Shown: one piece after another, positions 63,809 through 64,000 of the stretch
Numbering within the stretch: the first letter of the stretch is position 1
Layout: each line of letters starts with the position of its first letter
Assembly: GCA_902619615.1 (NCBI GenBank)
Contig: CACNFD010000001.1
Coordinates: 1-64,000, forward strand
Reading direction: 5' to 3'
Source: an uncultured SAR116 cluster alpha proteobacterium
GTDB lineage: Bacteria; Pseudomonadota; Alphaproteobacteria; Puniceispirillales; Marisalimonadaceae
DNA: 64,000 bases
The notes under the pieces: generated by a model
Databases searched by the model: none
The model's input: the letters and a program-made list of their open reading frames with translations, nothing else
What the model was told of the DNA's origin: nothing
Made by a program: the position numbers and the translations under genes

Positions 63809-64000
63809 TCAACCTATTTTATCTAAAACAGCCTTAATAAAAGTTGAATTTTTAATCGCAAGATCTGCAATATTTTGATCGGTATGATTTTCTTGAGATT
63901 GAAAAGCTAGCAGTTTTTCTTCAAGAACATGTTTATTAGCTTTGTCAATTTTTTCAGCTCTTTCTGCTAATATTGTAACTGATGTTTCATTTATTTCAGC
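63809..64000 (-). CDS. atpC: ATP synthase epsilon subunit, 3' end only
   Basis: The window cuts off the start. The last 63 residues are seen, ending at TGA 63809-63811. The fragment begins with the typical epsilon segment TSVTILAERAEKIDKAN, then a helical C-terminus. In alphaproteobacteria atpC often lies next to rppH in the convergent orientation, which supports the call. The subunit regulates ATP hydrolysis by F1. The rest of the atp operon should lie beyond the right edge. Confidence 0.85.
   Translation of the reverse strand, partial: AEINETSVTILAERAEKIDKANKHVLEEKLLAFQSQENHTDQNIADLAIKNSTFIKAVLDKIG

Noticed and set aside
1..64000. tRNA, rRNA, CRISPR arrays, insertion sequences, prophage or defence genes
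   Set aside because: I looked for T-loop-like patterns, regular repeats with spacers, transposase or integrase motifs and known defence domains, and saw none. A covariance-model search (tRNAscan/Infernal) would be decisive for RNA genes.

Overview
The window is a strongly AT-rich, densely packed bacterial segment. No stretch over about 250 bases lacks a gene, and I saw no rRNA, tRNA, CRISPR array, phage genes or insertion sequence. The right end carries the gene order rplU-rpmA-obgE-proB-proA-nadD-rsfS-rlmH-gpmI-ctpA-rppH with a convergent atpC, which is characteristic of Alphaproteobacteria. Low GC, tiny intergenic gaps, three TRAP uptake systems, a LIV-type ABC importer and many small-molecule catabolic enzymes fit a free-living marine oligotroph of the Pelagibacterales/HIMB59/AEGEAN-169 kind. 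The exact lineage is inference.

Layout. (1) 1-12,845: small housekeeping and accessory genes. These include a cupin, a frame-broken MORN-repeat protein, YedK, DUF2784, CutA, DUF4174, a YugP-like protease, a CIA30-like protein, MAPEG, a quinone reductase, a two-domain sulfurtransferase, RsmJ, a lipoprotein, a MOSC protein, ChrA and cytochrome c', plus several small membrane proteins, two of which are paralogues. (2) 12,869-25,278: catabolic enzymes and exporters. A minus-strand group holds a lambda-crystallin-type dehydrogenase, a class III CoA-transferase, an N-acyl-D-amino-acid deacylase and a MATE exporter. Glutathionyl-hydroquinone reductase, a PuuD-like hydrolase, a HAD hydrolase, an EamA transporter, an SDR, a D-2-hydroxyacid dehydrogenase and RidA follow. 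(3) 25,295-34,642: an amidase, a TRAP system whose binding protein is divergent from a fused DctQM permease and preceded by a 40-residue membrane protein, then TerC, a GMC oxidoreductase, a methyltransferase, AlaX and a divergent SDR.

(4) 34,686-40,351: DUF445 and a minus-strand aromatic-degradation cluster (extradiol dioxygenase, MhpA-like hydroxylase, IclR regulator, second VOC dioxygenase-like protein, FAH-family hydrolase). (5) 40,547-52,078: two TRAP operons (dctPQM) and one LIV ABC operon in tandem. The first TRAP operon is divergent from the aromatic cluster and is a candidate to import its substrate. (6) 52,081-64,000: an M23 peptidase, the conserved ribosome/proline/NAD/glycolysis block, a second amidase and the 3' end of atpC.

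The observations I rate highest are: hairpins directly after the binding-protein gene in three consecutive transporter operons; the unannotated 40-residue membrane protein at the divergent TRAP locus; RsmJ lacking a canonical start and lying in frame with the preceding stop codon; the paralogous pair of 57/61-residue membrane proteins; and a single-base frame break in a MORN-repeat gene. I found no clear new multi-gene defence or mobile system.
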